The translations under genes were made by a program, and so were the position numbers. A stretch of 25,220 nucleotides of DNA from Psychrosphaera sp. Lineage in GTDB: Bacteria > Pseudomonadota > Gammaproteobacteria > Enterobacterales > Alteromonadaceae. This document shows, piece after piece, positions 24,535-25,220 of the stretch. Location: positions 1 through 25,220 of the forward strand of contig JAOHFM010000020.1 of NCBI GenBank assembly GCA_028098005.1, read 5' to 3'. The notes under the pieces are model-generated. The model saw only the letters and a program-made list of their open reading frames with translations. It ran no database searches and had not been told where the DNA came from. Numbering within the stretch: position 1 is the stretch's first letter; every line of letters begins with the position of its first letter.

Positions 24535-25220
24535 TTACTCGTCTGCACTAAAGTCCTTCGCTAAAACCGCGTTTGCTGGCTTAGCTACCAGGTTATAAGC
24601 CGCAAAGCCAAACAATAGTACAGAAAATCCAGTTGCCAAGTAAAAGCCGTATTTTATTTCACCAAAGCTGTCACTAATGATCCCCATGATTAAAGGACCA
24701 ATGGCTGCAGCTGCTGCGGTGAAAAACAAAATTACGCCTGCAACTGCACCATGATGTGAGCGTGGGAAACAGCTAATTCCTTTTGAATTTAAGGTAGGGT
24801 AAATCACCGACATAAATAAGCCCGATGCTGGCAGCGCCCATATTGCTGCGTGTATCCCAAATATCATTGCAACTAAATAACAAACAGCTACAAGCCCAGT
24901 TGCTACCAACAACACCACTTCCCAAGAACAAAAACTCAGCATCCAAGCGCCTAAAAATCGTCCTGCAGCTCTAAGTGCAAAGAATATAGTAATTGCGTAG
25001 GTAGCCATCCAAATATAATTCCCGTTGTAATCCACAAAAAGTGATGGCATCCATACATAAATTGCCACTTCAACCGCCACATAAAGGGCAACGGCCAGCG
25101 AAAAGCCCAATGCATATTTATCTTGCATCATCGCGAAGGTCTGTTTCAAGTTGATACGCTCTTCAACGATTTCATTTTTTTCAGCTTGTTCAGAATCTGA
25201 AGTTCTTTGTGGCACCTTAG
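24535..25220 (-). CDS. FucP-like MFS sugar permease, 3' part (continues beyond the window)
   Basis: The C-terminal 228 residues or so of an inner-membrane sugar transporter. The 5' end lies past 25220: the frame is open to the window edge and an internal GTG at 25215 is not a real start. Six hydrophobic helices are visible, preceded by a charged central loop (SEQAEKNEIVEERINLKQTF). The stretch SGLFMSVIYPTLNSKGI resembles E. coli FucP (FMSxxYPTxxSxGI), pointing to the fucose-glucose-galactose proton symporter group. With the receptor and fructokinase next to it, it probably carries the sugar across the inner membrane. Substrate is not determinable; sucrose or fructose is a guess from context. 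A terminator follows its stop. Confidence 0.85.
   Translation of the reverse strand, partial: KVPQRTSDSEQAEKNEIVEERINLKQTFAMMQDKYALGFSLAVALYVAVEVAIYVWMPSLFVDYNGNYIWMATYAITIFFALRAAGRFLGAWMLSFCSWEVVLLVATGLVAVCYLVAMIFGIHAAIWALPASGLFMSVIYPTLNSKGISCFPRSHHGAVAGVILFFTAAAAAIGPLIMGIISDSFGEIKYGFYLATGFSVLLFGFAAYNLVAKPANAVLAKDFSADE

Overview
The window looks like a chromosomal segment of a low-GC marine gammaproteobacterium, probably of the order Alteromonadales. The basis is the str operon proteins (S12, S7, a 700-residue EF-G and a 394-residue EF-Tu), a Cpx-type stress module, two TonB-dependent receptors and a fructokinase/receptor/sugar-MFS cluster. This placement is inferred from protein character and composition; no rRNA is present to confirm it. 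I see no tRNA, rRNA, insertion sequence, integrase or CRISPR array, and coding is dense, with no gene-free stretch over 300 bp.

Layout. (1) 128-1036 is an AraC-family regulator. (2) 1126-5625 is the str operon rpsL-rpsG-fusA-tuf, with a near-perfect sigma70 promoter, a candidate S7 autoregulatory pairing between rpsL and rpsG, and a strong terminator. (3) 5653-6765 (-) is a lipoprotein built from nine 18-residue DGSG repeats plus a small PGPGW membrane protein, divergent from an M48 metalloprotease lipoprotein (6989-7783, +). (4) 7856-9534 (-) holds a zinc alcohol dehydrogenase and an exported, probably outer-membrane, protein of unknown role. (5) 9737-12473 is an envelope-stress module: a Spy/CpxP-like periplasmic protein divergent from cpxR-cpxA around a CpxR-type box, followed by a Bcr/CflA-type drug exporter (12652-13935). 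(6) 13997-15370 (-) is a membrane-anchored MsrA-thioredoxin-MsrB triple fusion, divergent from a TonB-dependent receptor of unknown ligand (15593-17701) that converges on a DUF4920 protein. (7) 18343-19478 (-) is an ECF sigma factor overlapping a four-helix membrane protein. (8) 19588-20910 (-) is an ABC1/UbiB-family kinase that seems to use a non-canonical start. (9) 20974-25220 (-) is a sugar-uptake cluster: PfkB fructokinase, TonB-dependent receptor and the 3' part of a FucP-like MFS permease, with a perfect LacI-type palindrome upstream of the receptor. This suggests import of a fructose-containing sugar such as sucrose.

Envelope maintenance is the common theme of the middle of the window: the Spy-like protein, CpxRA, M48 protease, DGSG lipoprotein and periplasmic Msr fusion could all serve protein quality control or oxidative repair outside the cytoplasm. 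No wholly new multi-gene system is evident. The most unusual items are the MsrA-Trx-MsrB domain order, the 17-bp tandem duplication at the cpxR/cpxA junction that creates a chain of two TAATG overlaps, the start-codon problem of the ABC1 kinase, the 18-residue DGSG solenoid, and the hairpin plus 30-codon leader ORF before the sigma factor gene.
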